The notes under the pieces: generated by a model
Told to the model about the DNA's origin: nothing
Seen by the model: only the letters and a program-made list of their open reading frames with translations
Database searches by the model: none
Program-made: the position numbers and the translations under genes
In this document: positions 19,738 through 28,898 of the stretch, one piece after another
How positions within the stretch are numbered: the stretch's first letter is position 1
Layout: every line of letters begins with the position of its first letter
NCBI GenBank assembly: GCA_963678255.2
Contig: CAXXTW010000001.1
Coordinates: 372,001-436,000 of the forward strand
Reading direction: 5' to 3'
Source: G963678255 sp963678255
GTDB lineage: Bacteria; Cloacimonadota; Cloacimonadia; Cloacimonadales; WRIO01
Length of the DNA: 64,000 bases

Positions 19738-19764
19738 TTGGTCAATCAGAAGAGAGAACAAAGA

Positions 19765-20655
19765 ATGAAAAATGACTATCAAGCAGAAAAAAGAAGAATC
19801 AAAGAACTATTTGAGAACATTCCGTTAGAAATAGTTGGAGGGAAAGAAAATGTTTTGGAAAAGATAGAAGAAGTTAAAAGAATTTCGCAAGAGTGCGAAT
19901 TTACAGATGACTATTATAGAGCTTTATTGATTGAGGGGCGTTATTATCAATTTAATAATAATTCTACTGAAGCTTTACAAATCAGTAAAAGAGTAATGAA
20001 CAAAACAAGAAAAAATATAGACAAAACGTTATATATAGATTCATTAATACAAGTTGGGATTATAGTTTCAAATTACAAATCCATAGAAGAAGGATTGAAG
20101 TATCTTAACAAAGGATTAGACTATATTGAAGAGACTTGTAACCTATCAACAAGTATCAATTTATACAAGAATTTAGGGATCGTCTTTGCTAAGAAAAACA
20201 ATAATAATGAATCTTATTTAAATCTCATTAAAGCCTTATCACTGGCAGAATCGGCAGATGATCAAGAGCAAATAGCATCGATTTACTCATGGTTAGCTCA
20301 TATAGAATACCAAATCACAAACTATGAGGCTTGTTTGGATTATACATTGAGAACTAACGCTTTATGGTTACAATTAAAGAACTATCTTGGATATGCTTAT
20401 AGTCAAAATACAGCCGGAAACCTTTACATAAAACTGGGAGAATATGAGAAAGCCTTAGAATGTTTAATGGAAGCAGACAGCTATGCGTCAAATTATAATA
20501 ATGCTCTAATTACAGCAGATATAAAAAACAATTTAGGGTTATTATATCATCATTTGAAAGACACAGAAAAAGCATTGGAGAACTACCGTATCTCCATGAC
20601 CTATAGAGAAATCAGTGAAAATGATGATCATTTGGCAACCACATTAAACAATATT
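19765..20655 (+). pseudogene. TPR protein gene, 5' part, split by an IS element
   Basis: This is the first 297 codons of a paralogue of the preceding TPR gene. TPR motifs are clear (for example GLLYHHLKDTEKALENY). The frame reads into the insertion sequence and stops at TAG (20656-20658). Joined to 22286-22975 across the 14-bp target duplication, the frame continues exactly (LNNI|GRIHLEK), giving a 526-residue protein. No convincing ribosome-binding site stands before the ATG at 19765, suggesting coupling to the upstream gene. The truncated product would lack the last TPRs and the coiled-coil tail. Confidence 0.88.
20642..20655 (+). repeat. Left copy of 14-bp target site duplication
   Basis: CATTAAACAATATT is present here and again at 22272-22285, directly flanking the insertion sequence. 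Removing the element and one copy restores the TPR reading frame. Confidence 0.9.
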
Positions 20656-21965
20656 TAGGATACCCCGAAAAATTCAACACCGTATGACTCCAGCGTAATT
20701 TGCCTATTATCTTCACATTTTCCTCGTTTGTATTGTCTTGTTTTTCTTCTTTGAATAGATAAGAAAATTCTTTGGATTAGTGAAGTAATTCTGTAATAAG
20801 CAAAGCCATTAATCATAGTATAATCTTTATTATGATCCATCAGATATTCAGAGTAAGGCATGTCTGCTTTAATAAAAAACTTTTTACAGGAATAAATAAA
20901 ATTAACAAGTATATTCATCCATAAATTCAGTGTCTGAATTCGTTGATATTTAAGAAGTTGTATTTTTTCAAGATTCAATTGCTGTTTAATCTGTCTAAAT
21001 TGCTCTTCTATTTTCCATCTTTTTGAATAAATCTCCAATACTTTTTGTCCTATTTGCTTCTCAGAGAATAGATTATTTTTAAAACTTGCAAAGAAATAAA
21101 AAAAGCCTCCTTTTTTATCATATCTTACTTTTATCAGCCATACTTCTATCGTGTTTGGGTTCTTAGTCGGATGAGGGTCTGTATTAATACGAACTTTTTT
21201 AGCTCCATAATTAAATGTCTTTTTCTTATAAGGGCATTGGTACTGATGTTTTAGTTCCATCTCATTCACAACATCTTTAAACTTCCTCTTTTCATCATCA
21301 ACGATCAGATCTCTGTTTCCAACTGCTCTGATAACAAAACCATTTTCCTGTTCAACAAGCTGGCTCATCAGCTTTTTGTCATCATAGCCTCTATCGAAAA
21401 CATAAATACCCTTGTTACAGGAAAATATGGTTGATTCAACAAGAAAGATACTTAGTCTTTCGTTTTTAGTTTCATTTTCAATACTGTTTGAATAAACATA
21501 GGAATATAAAGGTGAAATTGAAACGCTTCCTGCATTTGCAGTATTAACAACGGTAGCATTAAAACTATAATACCCGTTTTGATATTCGCCAGTTGATCCA
21601 TCTCTTACTTTTTTGAGATGTTCCATTTTTTTTGCACAGGGTTTTACAATATCACTTTCATCAATTATTATGAGACTTTCTTCCGTTATTTTTTTAGCTT
21701 CTGATATAAAATGGGCTTGGTTGAGTTCTTCAAAAAGTTTGGCATTATCAAGATGATACCCTATGCGTTCCTGCTTCTTTTTTAAACACGCTGTTCCTGG
21801 TATATACTGAACAATTTGTCTAACAATAGGATTTGAAGCTGAAAGTAGCCCTATAAGCGTTTCTTTAAAGCATTTAAAGTATGGTTTAGAAAGAATTTCT
21901 GAGTATTTGTTTAAAAAATTTTCAAATTTATCTTGTATTTTATCGGCAGTTTCATTAATGTGCAT
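20655..21965 (-). CDS. IS4-family DDE transposase
   Basis: A 436-residue transposase. The first Asp is in LIIIDESDIVKP, the second in IYVFDRGYDDKK, and the third acidic residue falls in the IS4 signature Y-2-R-3-E-6-K, seen exactly as YSKRWKIEEQFRQIK (about residues 324-338). The stop codon is made of TA from the element and A from the target duplication. The ATG is preceded by GAGAGG, which lies in an inverted repeat. Frame is intact, so the protein is probably active. Confidence 0.95.
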   Translation of the reverse strand: MHINETADKIQDKFENFLNKYSEILSKPYFKCFKETLIGLLSASNPIVRQIVQYIPGTACLKKKQERIGYHLDNAKLFEELNQAHFISEAKKITEESLIIIDESDIVKPCAKKMEHLKKVRDGSTGEYQNGYYSFNATVVNTANAGSVSISPLYSYVYSNSIENETKNERLSIFLVESTIFSCNKGIYVFDRGYDDKKLMSQLVEQENGFVIRAVGNRDLIVDDEKRKFKDVVNEMELKHQYQCPYKKKTFNYGAKKVRINTDPHPTKNPNTIEVWLIKVRYDKKGGFFYFFASFKNNLFSEKQIGQKVLEIYSKRWKIEEQFRQIKQQLNLEKIQLLKYQRIQTLNLWMNILVNFIYSCKKFFIKADMPYSEYLMDHNKDYTMINGFAYYRITSLIQRIFLSIQRRKTRQYKRGKCEDNRQITLESYGVEFFGVS

Positions 21966-21967
21966 TT

Positions 21968-22021
21968 TAGAGCCTCTCTTTTTGTTTTTTTTCTACAAAC
22001 CATATTAAAGTTGAGGCTCTA
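21968..22021 (-). promoter_or_regulatory. Inverted repeat covering the transposase ribosome-binding site
   Basis: TAGAGCCTC (21968-21976) and GAGGCTCTA (22013-22021) are a perfect 9-bp inverted repeat. The arm next to the ATG contains the Shine-Dalgarno sequence. The far arm lies inside the promoter spacer, so a transcript from the element's own promoter would lack it, while read-through transcripts from outside would fold and hide the site. Confidence 0.7.
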
Positions 22022-22029
22022 CTTGTCAA
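22002..22029 (-). promoter_or_regulatory. Transposase promoter
   Basis: On the minus strand TTGACA (22029-22024) stands 16 bp before TAATAT (22007-22002), about 37 bases from the transposase ATG. The remaining 240 bp to the right end of the element hold no gene that I can see. Confidence 0.55.
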
Positions 22030-22271
22030 TCTATATATTATATTTATCAATACTTTGTGATTATTTTTTGTCTTTATTACATTTAGAATTTCTTAAAAGA
22101 AAATGATGATTTTTTAACTTTTACTTCTGAAAAAAAACGAATTTGAAACTCATAATACTAAAACTAGAGCGAGATAATATTTTATCACTATTTTTACTCA
22201 TTGGAGGGCTTAGAACCCAGTATTGACGCTTATCTGCAAGATTTCTGAAATATTTTTTCGGGGTATGCCTG

Positions 22272-22285
22272 CATTAAACAATATT
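22272..22285 (+). repeat. Right copy of 14-bp target site duplication
   Basis: Second copy of CATTAAACAATATT; see 20642-20655. Confidence 0.9.
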
Positions 22286-22975
22286 GGCAGAATACATTTA
22301 GAAAAACAGGATTTTGATAAAGCAGAAGAATATTTTTTTAAATCTCTTGATATCAGGAAAAGATTAAACCTCATAAATAAGGAGATTGATTCAAACAATA
22401 ATTTATGCAAGCTGTATCAGTCAATGAATCAGAATAAAAAGGCATTTTATTATGCTCAACTGTCTTTAAAATTGTTAAAAAAGAATCAGGACATCAATTC
22501 TGAAATTGATGTTTATTCCATGATGTATTTATTTTATGCAGAAAAGAACCAATACAAAAAAGCATTAGAGTATTTAGAAATGTATAACCAATCAAAACAG
22601 AGATTTTTAAATAATGAGAATTTAAGAAATATGGAAAAGATCAAATCAAAATACAATTCAGAATTAATGCAAATTGAGATCAGAGAAAAGACAGAAAAGG
22701 TAAAACTAAATTCCGTTATCAATATTGCTATAAGAACAAATGAGAGGATCTCAGAGCCGATCGAGGAGATCAAGCACGAGATCCACGAGTTATTAAAATC
22801 TTTTGATGATCATGATAAATATACTAAATATATAGAGAAAATAGAAAAATCCATAATCCGCATTGAAGAAATGCAAAGAAGATTTTTAAGTACTACAACA
22901 GTTCATTACAAGCATTACATGGATAATACAAAGATGGTTGATATAGAGGAAAAGCCCACTATTTCGAAAAAATAA
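22286..22975 (+). pseudogene. TPR protein gene, 3' part, split by the IS element
   Basis: The remaining 229 codons of the interrupted TPR gene. It begins inside a TPR (NIGRIHLEKQDFDKAEEYFF), has about two more repeats, then a coiled coil and a tail aligned with the HisKA-like end of the upstream paralogue. In this copy the H-box position reads TNERISEPIEEIKHEI, so the phosphorylatable His is missing. With no start of its own it is probably silent now. It converges on purE, whose stop is 5 bases away. Confidence 0.85.
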
Positions 22976-22980
22976 AGGGT

Positions 22981-23430
22981 TTATTTATAATATTCTTCTC
23001 TCATTTTCATCAGTTTTACTTTAATATCAAGATTTGAAACAGCAATAATTTGAGCAGCGAGAATAGCAGCATTTTTTGCACCATCAATAGCAACAGTAGC
23101 AACGGGTATCCCAGTAGGCATTTGAACAACTGCATATAGAGAATCGACGCCATTTAAAGGGCTGCCAGAGAGAGGAACCCCAATCACAGGTAAGGTTGTG
23201 AAGGATGCGACAACTCCAGGTAAATGAGCCGCCATTCCAGCCATGGCAATAATCACTTTTACACCATCATCTTCAGCTTTAATACATAGTTCCTTTGTTC
23301 TTTCAGGTGTTCTATGAGCAGAGGAGACAAAAAGGTCATTACTAATCCCAAAAAAATTTAACTGTTCTTTAGCTTTTTCAGCATGGGCCATATCAGATTG
23401 GCTTCCAATAATAATTCTTACATGAGACAT
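22981..23430 (-). CDS. purE: N5-carboxyaminoimidazole ribonucleotide mutase
   Basis: PurE interconverts N5-CAIR and CAIR in de novo purine synthesis. At 149 residues it is of normal length. Motifs: GSQSD near the N-terminus, SAHRTPERT, AGMAAHLPG with the active-site His, and VVQMPTGIPVATVAI. The last two resemble the PurK-dependent class I enzymes. No purK or other pur gene is in the window. GGAGG lies 5 bases before the ATG. Confidence 0.95.
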   Translation of the reverse strand: MSHVRIIIGSQSDMAHAEKAKEQLNFFGISNDLFVSSAHRTPERTKELCIKAEDDGVKVIIAMAGMAAHLPGVVASFTTLPVIGVPLSGSPLNGVDSLYAVVQMPTGIPVATVAIDGAKNAAILAAQIIAVSNLDIKVKLMKMREEYYK

Positions 23431-23463
23431 TTTTCCTCCAAATAAAAGACTTTAGGAAAATAG

Positions 23464-23488
23464 AGAGCAGACTAATAAGGTCTGCTCT
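23464..23488 (-). terminator. Hairpin between the EIIA regulator gene and purE
   Basis: AGAGCAGAC (23464-23472) pairs perfectly with GTCTGCTCT (23480-23488) over a 7-base loop. On the minus strand it is followed by a short T-rich stretch (CTATTTTCC). It would end the EIIA transcript before purE; the T tract is modest. Confidence 0.6.
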
Positions 23489-23497
23489 TAGAAATAA

Positions 23498-24175
23498 TTA
23501 TTTATGATTATTTGCATTAAAATTTGATATACAATCCATAATTTCCTGTGAGGTTGTGGCATTTGTTAATAATTTTACATTTTCTTCAACCATGAGGAAT
23601 TTTGAGATAAAAGAAAGTGAAAACAAGTGTTGCATATCGTTATGTAAAAGAAGCATAAAGAAGAGGTTTACGGGTTGGTTATCAGGTGCATCAAATTCAA
23701 CACCTTCAATAGATCTTCCGAAAAGAATTGAGGGGCTTTTAATCTTAGTTGGGTGCATATGTCTGGGATGTAATAAAGCGACACCTTTACCTACAGCCGT
23801 AGAAACTAATTCTTCTCGAGCAACAACAACTTCATAAAGCCATCTGTGATCTCTAACAAGTTTCAAATCTTTAGCTTTTTTAGACATAACCGCAATAGCT
23901 TCGTATTTGTTATCAGCTTCAAAGTCGAGATGTATATTTTCCACTTTAAAATAATCCTGAAAACGGCAAATAGTTCTTTTCATGGCTAAATAAGCTTCTT
24001 CGTTTTCATTGAGTTTTGAAAGCCATTCATCGATATCAGTTTTATCAATTTTGGATGTTTTAGCAGTTTTATGCTCTTTAAAAACACCTGTATTGATCAT
24101 TTCTAAAACGACACTTTCACTGACCTTTAAATATTTTGCAGCTTCAGTAATCGAGACAAGCTTAGAAGTCGTCAT
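23498..24175 (-). CDS. DNA-binding/EIIA fusion regulator (excisionase-type HTH + PTS EIIA-2 domain)
   Basis: A 225-residue protein. Residues 7-52 are an excisionase/MerR-like helix-turn-helix (SITEAAKYLKVSESVVLEMI...DIDEWL). Residues about 75-222 are a PtsN-type EIIA fold, with the expected phosphoacceptor His in GVALLHPRHMH (about residue 137). In nitrogen-PTS systems such domains carry phosphate as a metabolic signal; here it could control DNA binding, which is inference. No HPr or enzyme I is nearby. GGGAG precedes the ATG, with a good promoter upstream. Confidence 0.85.
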   Translation of the reverse strand: MTTSKLVSITEAAKYLKVSESVVLEMINTGVFKEHKTAKTSKIDKTDIDEWLSKLNENEEAYLAMKRTICRFQDYFKVENIHLDFEADNKYEAIAVMSKKAKDLKLVRDHRWLYEVVVAREELVSTAVGKGVALLHPRHMHPTKIKSPSILFGRSIEGVEFDAPDNQPVNLFFMLLLHNDMQHLFSLSFISKFLMVEENVKLLTNATTSQEIMDCISNFNANNHK

Positions 24176-24207
24176 AATTAACTCCCTTTCTATATTTTTA
24201 AATACAG

Positions 24208-24235
24208 ATTAGATATTCTTTTTTTTATTTGTCAA
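24208..24235 (-). promoter_or_regulatory. Promoter of the HTH-EIIA gene
   Basis: On the minus strand TTGACA (24235-24230) is followed after 16 bp by TCTAAT (24213-24208). A second TTGACA at 24248-24253 points the other way toward lptE, but without a clear -10 box, so the two genes share a divergent control region. Confidence 0.6.
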
Positions 24236-24282
24236 GAGAATAAATTCTTGACATTAAATTAAAAAAAATTTTGTTTCAACTT

Positions 24283-24783
24283 ATGGTCAAGAAAATTATT
24301 GGTTATTTTATTAGTCTTATCCTATTAGCGGGTTGTTCTTATTCGGTTTACACCAGTGAATACCCGCATTTAAAGACAATACACGTGTATCCATTTGAGA
24401 ATAAAACAACAGAATTTGTTTTAGCTCAGGACTTACAGAACAGTTTAGTGAACGCTTTTATGAAAGACGGGCGATTAAAAATCAACACACAAAGCCCCGA
24501 CAGTGATTTAAAAGGTTCAATTCTGGATTACCAGAAGAAAATATACAGTTATGACACCTCTGGCAATATACAAGAATATCAGATTCAGGTATTGTTCTCT
24601 TTAGAGTTTAATGATTTGAAATATAATCAGAATTTATATCAAAATAAGACATTATTATTAACGAAAATATATAATGTAAGTGACATAAACACAACAATGC
24701 CAAAAAGCGAAGTGGAAGCAATGGAAAAAATTTATACAGATTTATTTGATTTAATCATCAAGAACACGTTGGAATCATGGTAA
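24283..24783 (+). CDS. lptE: LptE-like outer-membrane lipoprotein
   Basis: A 166-residue lipoprotein with lipobox LLAGCS (about residues 14-19) and the compact alpha/beta pattern of the LptE/DUF4159-adjacent family: a Pro-rich strand IHVYPFENKTTE, a long helix with QNSLVNAFM, then GSILDYQKKIYSYD. LptE plugs LptD in the LPS export pore. I start at ATG 24283; no good Shine-Dalgarno is seen and the TTG at 24271 is less likely. It overlaps rluB by 7 bases. No lptD is nearby; naming rests on family resemblance. Confidence 0.72.
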   Translation: MVKKIIGYFISLILLAGCSYSVYTSEYPHLKTIHVYPFENKTTEFVLAQDLQNSLVNAFMKDGRLKINTQSPDSDLKGSILDYQKKIYSYDTSGNIQEYQIQVLFSLEFNDLKYNQNLYQNKTLLLTKIYNVSDINTTMPKSEVEAMEKIYTDLFDLIIKNTLESW

Positions 24784-25541
24784 GAATCAACAAATATTTA
24801 GCTCAAAGCCATTTAGGCTCAAGACGCAAAGCAGACGAACTGATCAAAACAGGGTTGGTATTCGTTAATGGAATTGTTTGTACAGAATTATCAACACAGA
24901 TAGATCCAGAAAAAGACAGAGTAACCTACAAGAATAAACTTGTTAAACCAGACGAAAAGAAGATATTTGTAATGTTAAACAAGCCAAAGAATTATATTGT
25001 AACCAAAGAAGATGAGTTTAAACGGAAGACAATATACTCTTTATTGCCTGAGTTTGCCAAAGATCTCAACTCAGTGGGACGATTAGATTTTGAATCAGAA
25101 GGTTTGTTAATTTTGACGAATGATGGAGATATTGCCAACAGCATTATTCATCCATCAGCAAAACTACCGAAGACTTATCAGGTAGCAGTGAATGGATTAG
25201 TCGGTAATGAGGAATTAAAAAAATTACGTGAAGGTATAGAATTAGACGGGAAAAAGACACTTCCAGCTAAAGTTTTTATCAAGAACACATTTGAATCACA
25301 CACTGACTTAAAAATAACAATCTATGAAGGGCGTAACCGACAAATCCGTCGAATGATAGAAGCAATCAACTTGAGTGTTACCAAACTAAAACGCATACAA
25401 ATAGGAGAAATTCTGTTAGGGAAGCTTCCGACAGGCATGTGGCGTTTTTTAACTGATGAAGAAGTTTTATACTTAGTTCTCCATTCCAAGAAGAAAAAGA
25501 AGAAGGAAAAAAATGAAAATAGGGTTAACCGGTCTAAATAA
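24777..25541 (+). CDS. rluB: RsuA/RluB-family pseudouridine synthase
   Basis: A 254-residue rRNA-modifying enzyme. An N-terminal S4 RNA-binding domain (residues 1-60, RINKYLAQSHLGSRRKADELI) is followed by the PseudoU synthase domain with the catalytic Asp in VGRLDFESEGLLILTNDGD (about residue 104). A Lys-rich tail ends the protein. The RluB-like architecture suggests a 23S rRNA target, but RluE/RsuA-like specificity cannot be excluded. It overlaps both neighbours. Confidence 0.9.
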   Translation: MVRINKYLAQSHLGSRRKADELIKTGLVFVNGIVCTELSTQIDPEKDRVTYKNKLVKPDEKKIFVMLNKPKNYIVTKEDEFKRKTIYSLLPEFAKDLNSVGRLDFESEGLLILTNDGDIANSIIHPSAKLPKTYQVAVNGLVGNEELKKLREGIELDGKKTLPAKVFIKNTFESHTDLKITIYEGRNRQIRRMIEAINLSVTKLKRIQIGEILLGKLPTGMWRFLTDEEVLYLVLHSKKKKKKEKNENRVNRSK

Positions 25542-26589
25542 ATCAGGAAAAACAACGATATTTAATGCATTAACAGGACTTGATATAGAAACAGGTCTTT
25601 ATGACAGCAAAACCGAGCCGAATTTAGGTACTGTTCAGGTTTTAGATGAGAGAATAACACATTTATCAGAATTGTATCAACCCAAAAAAACAATTTATGC
25701 AAATATAGAGTTCATGGATTTTCCAGGAATGCAGGATGATGAGGAAAATCATCAGTTTTTAAGTTCGGCATCAATGGCATTATTAAAGAATTCAGATGCT
25801 TTAGTGGTGGTATTAAGAAATTTTTCTGACAATGTTTTAAATGAGACTTATGGGAAACCTAATCCAATGGCAGATTTTAAATCAATCTATGAGCAATTTA
25901 TATTATCTGATTTAATCACAATAGAGAAAAGATTAGAGAAAATTCTGTTGGGATATAAACGAGGAATAAAAACGCCTCAGATTCAATTAGAAGAAAAAAC
26001 GCTTAATCTCTTCGCTGAAACTTTGAATCAGGAAAAACCGATCACTTCATTAACTCTCAATGATGATGAGGAAAAATCAGTGAGAGGATTTCAATTTCTC
26101 AGTCAAAAAGCAATACTAATTTTGATTAATTCTGATGAGAATAATTTATATCAAAATGAAACTGTTATAAAAGAGCTTTCAGAATTTGCACCCGTCATAG
26201 AACTGGCAGGAAAATTTGAAATGGAATTAAGCGGATTAGATGAAGAAGAAGCATCAGCTTTTATGGAAGATATGAAAATCACGGAATCAGCCCTTTTATT
26301 ATTAACAAGATCAGCTTATGATGTTTTAGGTTTAATTAGTTTCTTTACAGTAGGTAGTGATGAAGTGAGAGCTTGGACCATTCGTAAAGGAGATACCGCA
26401 ATAGAAGCTGCAGGCAAGATACATTCTGATTTAGCCAGAGGATTTATCCGTGCAGAGACTTTTTCATATCAGGATTTAAGAGATCAGGGCAGTGAAAAAC
26501 ATATACGAGAAAAGGGTTTATTTAGATTGGAAGGAAAAACATATCTTGTTAAAGATGGAGATATTCTGAATATCAGATTCAATGTATGA
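25513..26589 (+). CDS. ychF: YchF/Obg-like ATPase, divergent
   Basis: A 358-residue P-loop protein. The P-loop is GLNKSGKTTIFNAL instead of the common GLPNVGKST, G3 is DFPGMQ, and the G4-like motif is NSDE (YchF proteins have NxxE and prefer ATP). The C-terminal 80 residues are the TGS-like DUF933 domain (AWTIRKGDTAIEAAGKIH...GDILNIRFN). YchF binds ribosomes and affects stress responses. It starts inside the end of rluB (29-base overlap, AAGGA before ATG) and shares ATG/TGA bases with ftsK. Confidence 0.88.
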   Translation: MKIGLTGLNKSGKTTIFNALTGLDIETGLYDSKTEPNLGTVQVLDERITHLSELYQPKKTIYANIEFMDFPGMQDDEENHQFLSSASMALLKNSDALVVVLRNFSDNVLNETYGKPNPMADFKSIYEQFILSDLITIEKRLEKILLGYKRGIKTPQIQLEEKTLNLFAETLNQEKPITSLTLNDDEEKSVRGFQFLSQKAILILINSDENNLYQNETVIKELSEFAPVIELAGKFEMELSGLDEEEASAFMEDMKITESALLLLTRSAYDVLGLISFFTVGSDEVRAWTIRKGDTAIEAAGKIHSDLARGFIRAETFSYQDLRDQGSEKHIREKGLFRLEGKTYLVKDGDILNIRFNV

Positions 26590-28898
26590 GTGAAGTCATA
26601 AAAGCCAGAAAACCCAGAGCAAAAAAGGAAGAGACAGAGAATAAGACATTTTCTCAGAAACATAGGATATTTAAATTATTTATCATTTTAGTCCATTTTT
26701 TGATTCTCATGTCTATCATTGTCAGACATGATTATTTTTTAAATGATGTTGCGATAATTGATAATTTTCCCATGAGTATAAAAGCTATTTTTACCTCTGA
26801 ATATCCACCTTTAAACAATCTGGTAGGTTATTTTGGGTTATTAGTTTCAAAACAGATATTCAAAATATTTGGTTTTTATTTTTCCTATTTCTTTTTTATT
26901 TGCTCTTTATCATTATTTGTGATGAATTTTATCATTAAATCAAAAAAGTTTAATAGATTTCTTATTTATACTTTATTTACAACCTTTTTTTTATCGCTTA
27001 ATATTGAGTTTTTTCAATCAGAATACTTGGGATATAATATATTAATCGGGTTTTTAGTTCGAAGTATGAAGGCATTTTTCAATCCTTTAGGAGCATTTGT
27101 AATCATTAACTTTACTTTTCTATCTATTATTGGCTTTTTTATAGGAATATCGAGAATAAAAGCTAAAGTAATTAACATTTCATCCAAAAAAGAGGAAGGA
27201 AAAAAAGAAGAAGAGCCTAAAAAGACAGAAAAACTTCCCGAACCCGAAAAACTTGATTTAACGAACGAAAAAACAGAAGCCGAGCCCGATATACCCATAG
27301 AGGATTTGTCAAACATAGGAATCAACTTTTTGACGGATAATGGCAAAAAAAGAAATATAGAACCTCTTATCGAAGACAATTATGAAAATGTTTTAAAAAC
27401 ACCTTATTCAGAAGTTGAATATCCGTTGGATGAAAATGCAGTTTATGTTAAGCCAGTAATAGAAAACTTTTTACTAAAAAATATAGCTCATGATAAGAAG
27501 ATTGATCGGGCAGCTTTACAAGAGGAGATCAATCAAACCTGTCAAATTTTGTTAAGTAAGCTGATGGAATTTGGAATAGAAGCGAAAGTAATTAATGTAA
27601 ATATAGGACCAATTATTACACAATATGAATTACAACCAGCGCCAGGTATTAAGGTCAATCGCTTTGTTTCTTTATCAGACGATTTATCTTTAGCTGTAAA
27701 AGCGAAGAGCATTAGAGTGCAAGCACCAATACCTGGAAGAGGGTTGATAGGCATAGAGATTCCCAACAGGATCTCTGATGTTATCTATATGAGAGACGTT
27801 TTGTTATCAGAAGAAATGAAGGAAAGTGAGGCTTTACTTTCTATCGCATTGGGAAAAGATATTGCAGGAAGACCTATTGTCACTGATTTGGCAAAAATGC
27901 CCCATTTATTGATAGCCGGAGCAACAGGTGCAGGTAAAAGTGTTTGTATCAATACAATCATCAGTTCATTACTATTCCGAACAACTCCTGATGATGTTCG
28001 CTTAGTAATGATAGACCCTAAACGAATAGAATTATCAGGATATGAGGGTATCCCCCATTTAATTCAGAATGTAGTTACTGATCCAGAAGATGCGATGAAT
28101 AGTTTAAATTGGGCAGTTTATGAGATGGAAAGACGTTATGAGCTTTTACAGGAATTTAAAGTCAGGGACATTAATGGATATAACCAGAAAATTTTAGAAC
28201 AATACAATTACGAAGAAGCTTTATTTCACAAATTACCCTATATAATCGTCATTGTCGATGAGTTTGCAGATTTGATCATGACAGCTGGTCGAGAGATAGA
28301 ATTACCAATAACTCGTTTAGCTCAGATGGCAAGAGCAGTAGGGATTCATTTAATATTAGCAACTCAAAGACCTTCTATTAAGGTGATAACAGGAGTTATA
28401 AAAGCAAATTTCCCTGCAAGGATAGCCTTTAGAGTTTCTTCAAAGGTTGACAGCAGAGTAATTCTGGATGCCATAGGAGCTGATAAACTTTTAGGTAGAG
28501 GAGATATGCTGTTTCTACCACCAGGAAAAGCTAATCCTGAAAGAATTCATGGAGCTTTTTTATCAGACAGTGAGATAGAAAGTTTAGTTGAGTATTTACG
28601 AACACAGCCAAAACCAGCCACTTTGATTCAAATGACCAAACCTGAGAATATAAATTTAGCAGAATTTGATTATGATGATGAATTATTTCCAGAAGCAGCT
28701 CAGCTAGTTGTTTCGTCGAACACAGCTTCTGTTTCCATGCTTCAGAGGCATTTTAAGGTAGGGTATGCCAGAGCTGGTCGTCTAATAGATTTACTAGAGC
28801 GAGCGCGCGTAATCGGGCCTCATGTAGGGAGTAAATCAAGAGATGTAATCATGAGTTTGGAGGATTTAGATGCTTGTCAGTTTAAGAAAGACAATTAG
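26586..28898 (+). CDS. ftsK: FtsK/SpoIIIE DNA translocase
   Basis: A 770-residue motor that pumps chromosomal DNA at the division septum. About four membrane helices occupy residues 25-200, then a Lys/Glu/Pro linker (about 205-255), and the motor from about 290. Walker A is GATGAGKSVCIN, Walker B is IVIVDEFADL. The C-terminal winged-helix gamma domain (residues about 700-765, MLQRHFKVGYARAGRLIDLLE) reads KOPS-type sites. The linker is short for the family. Start and stop overlap ychF and the LolA gene. Confidence 0.96.
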   Translation: MSEVIKARKPRAKKEETENKTFSQKHRIFKLFIILVHFLILMSIIVRHDYFLNDVAIIDNFPMSIKAIFTSEYPPLNNLVGYFGLLVSKQIFKIFGFYFSYFFFICSLSLFVMNFIIKSKKFNRFLIYTLFTTFFLSLNIEFFQSEYLGYNILIGFLVRSMKAFFNPLGAFVIINFTFLSIIGFFIGISRIKAKVINISSKKEEGKKEEEPKKTEKLPEPEKLDLTNEKTEAEPDIPIEDLSNIGINFLTDNGKKRNIEPLIEDNYENVLKTPYSEVEYPLDENAVYVKPVIENFLLKNIAHDKKIDRAALQEEINQTCQILLSKLMEFGIEAKVINVNIGPIITQYELQPAPGIKVNRFVSLSDDLSLAVKAKSIRVQAPIPGRGLIGIEIPNRISDVIYMRDVLLSEEMKESEALLSIALGKDIAGRPIVTDLAKMPHLLIAGATGAGKSVCINTIISSLLFRTTPDDVRLVMIDPKRIELSGYEGIPHLIQNVVTDPEDAMNSLNWAVYEMERRYELLQEFKVRDINGYNQKILEQYNYEEALFHKLPYIIVIVDEFADLIMTAGREIELPITRLAQMARAVGIHLILATQRPSIKVITGVIKANFPARIAFRVSSKVDSRVILDAIGADKLLGRGDMLFLPPGKANPERIHGAFLSDSEIESLVEYLRTQPKPATLIQMTKPENINLAEFDYDDELFPEAAQLVVSSNTASVSMLQRHFKVGYARAGRLIDLLERARVIGPHVGSKSRDVIMSLEDLDACQFKKDN

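Larger units (their letters stand above)
20656..22271 (-). mobile_element. IS4-family insertion sequence, complete, 1,616 bp
   Basis: Ends carry imperfect inverted repeats: AGGATACCCCGAAAAA at the left and, read inward from the right, AGGCATACCCCGAAAAA, one base different in length. The element encodes one transposase on the minus strand and is flanked by a 14-bp direct repeat, slightly above the 9-13 bp usual for IS4 groups. All parts look intact, so the insertion is probably recent. Confidence 0.92.
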
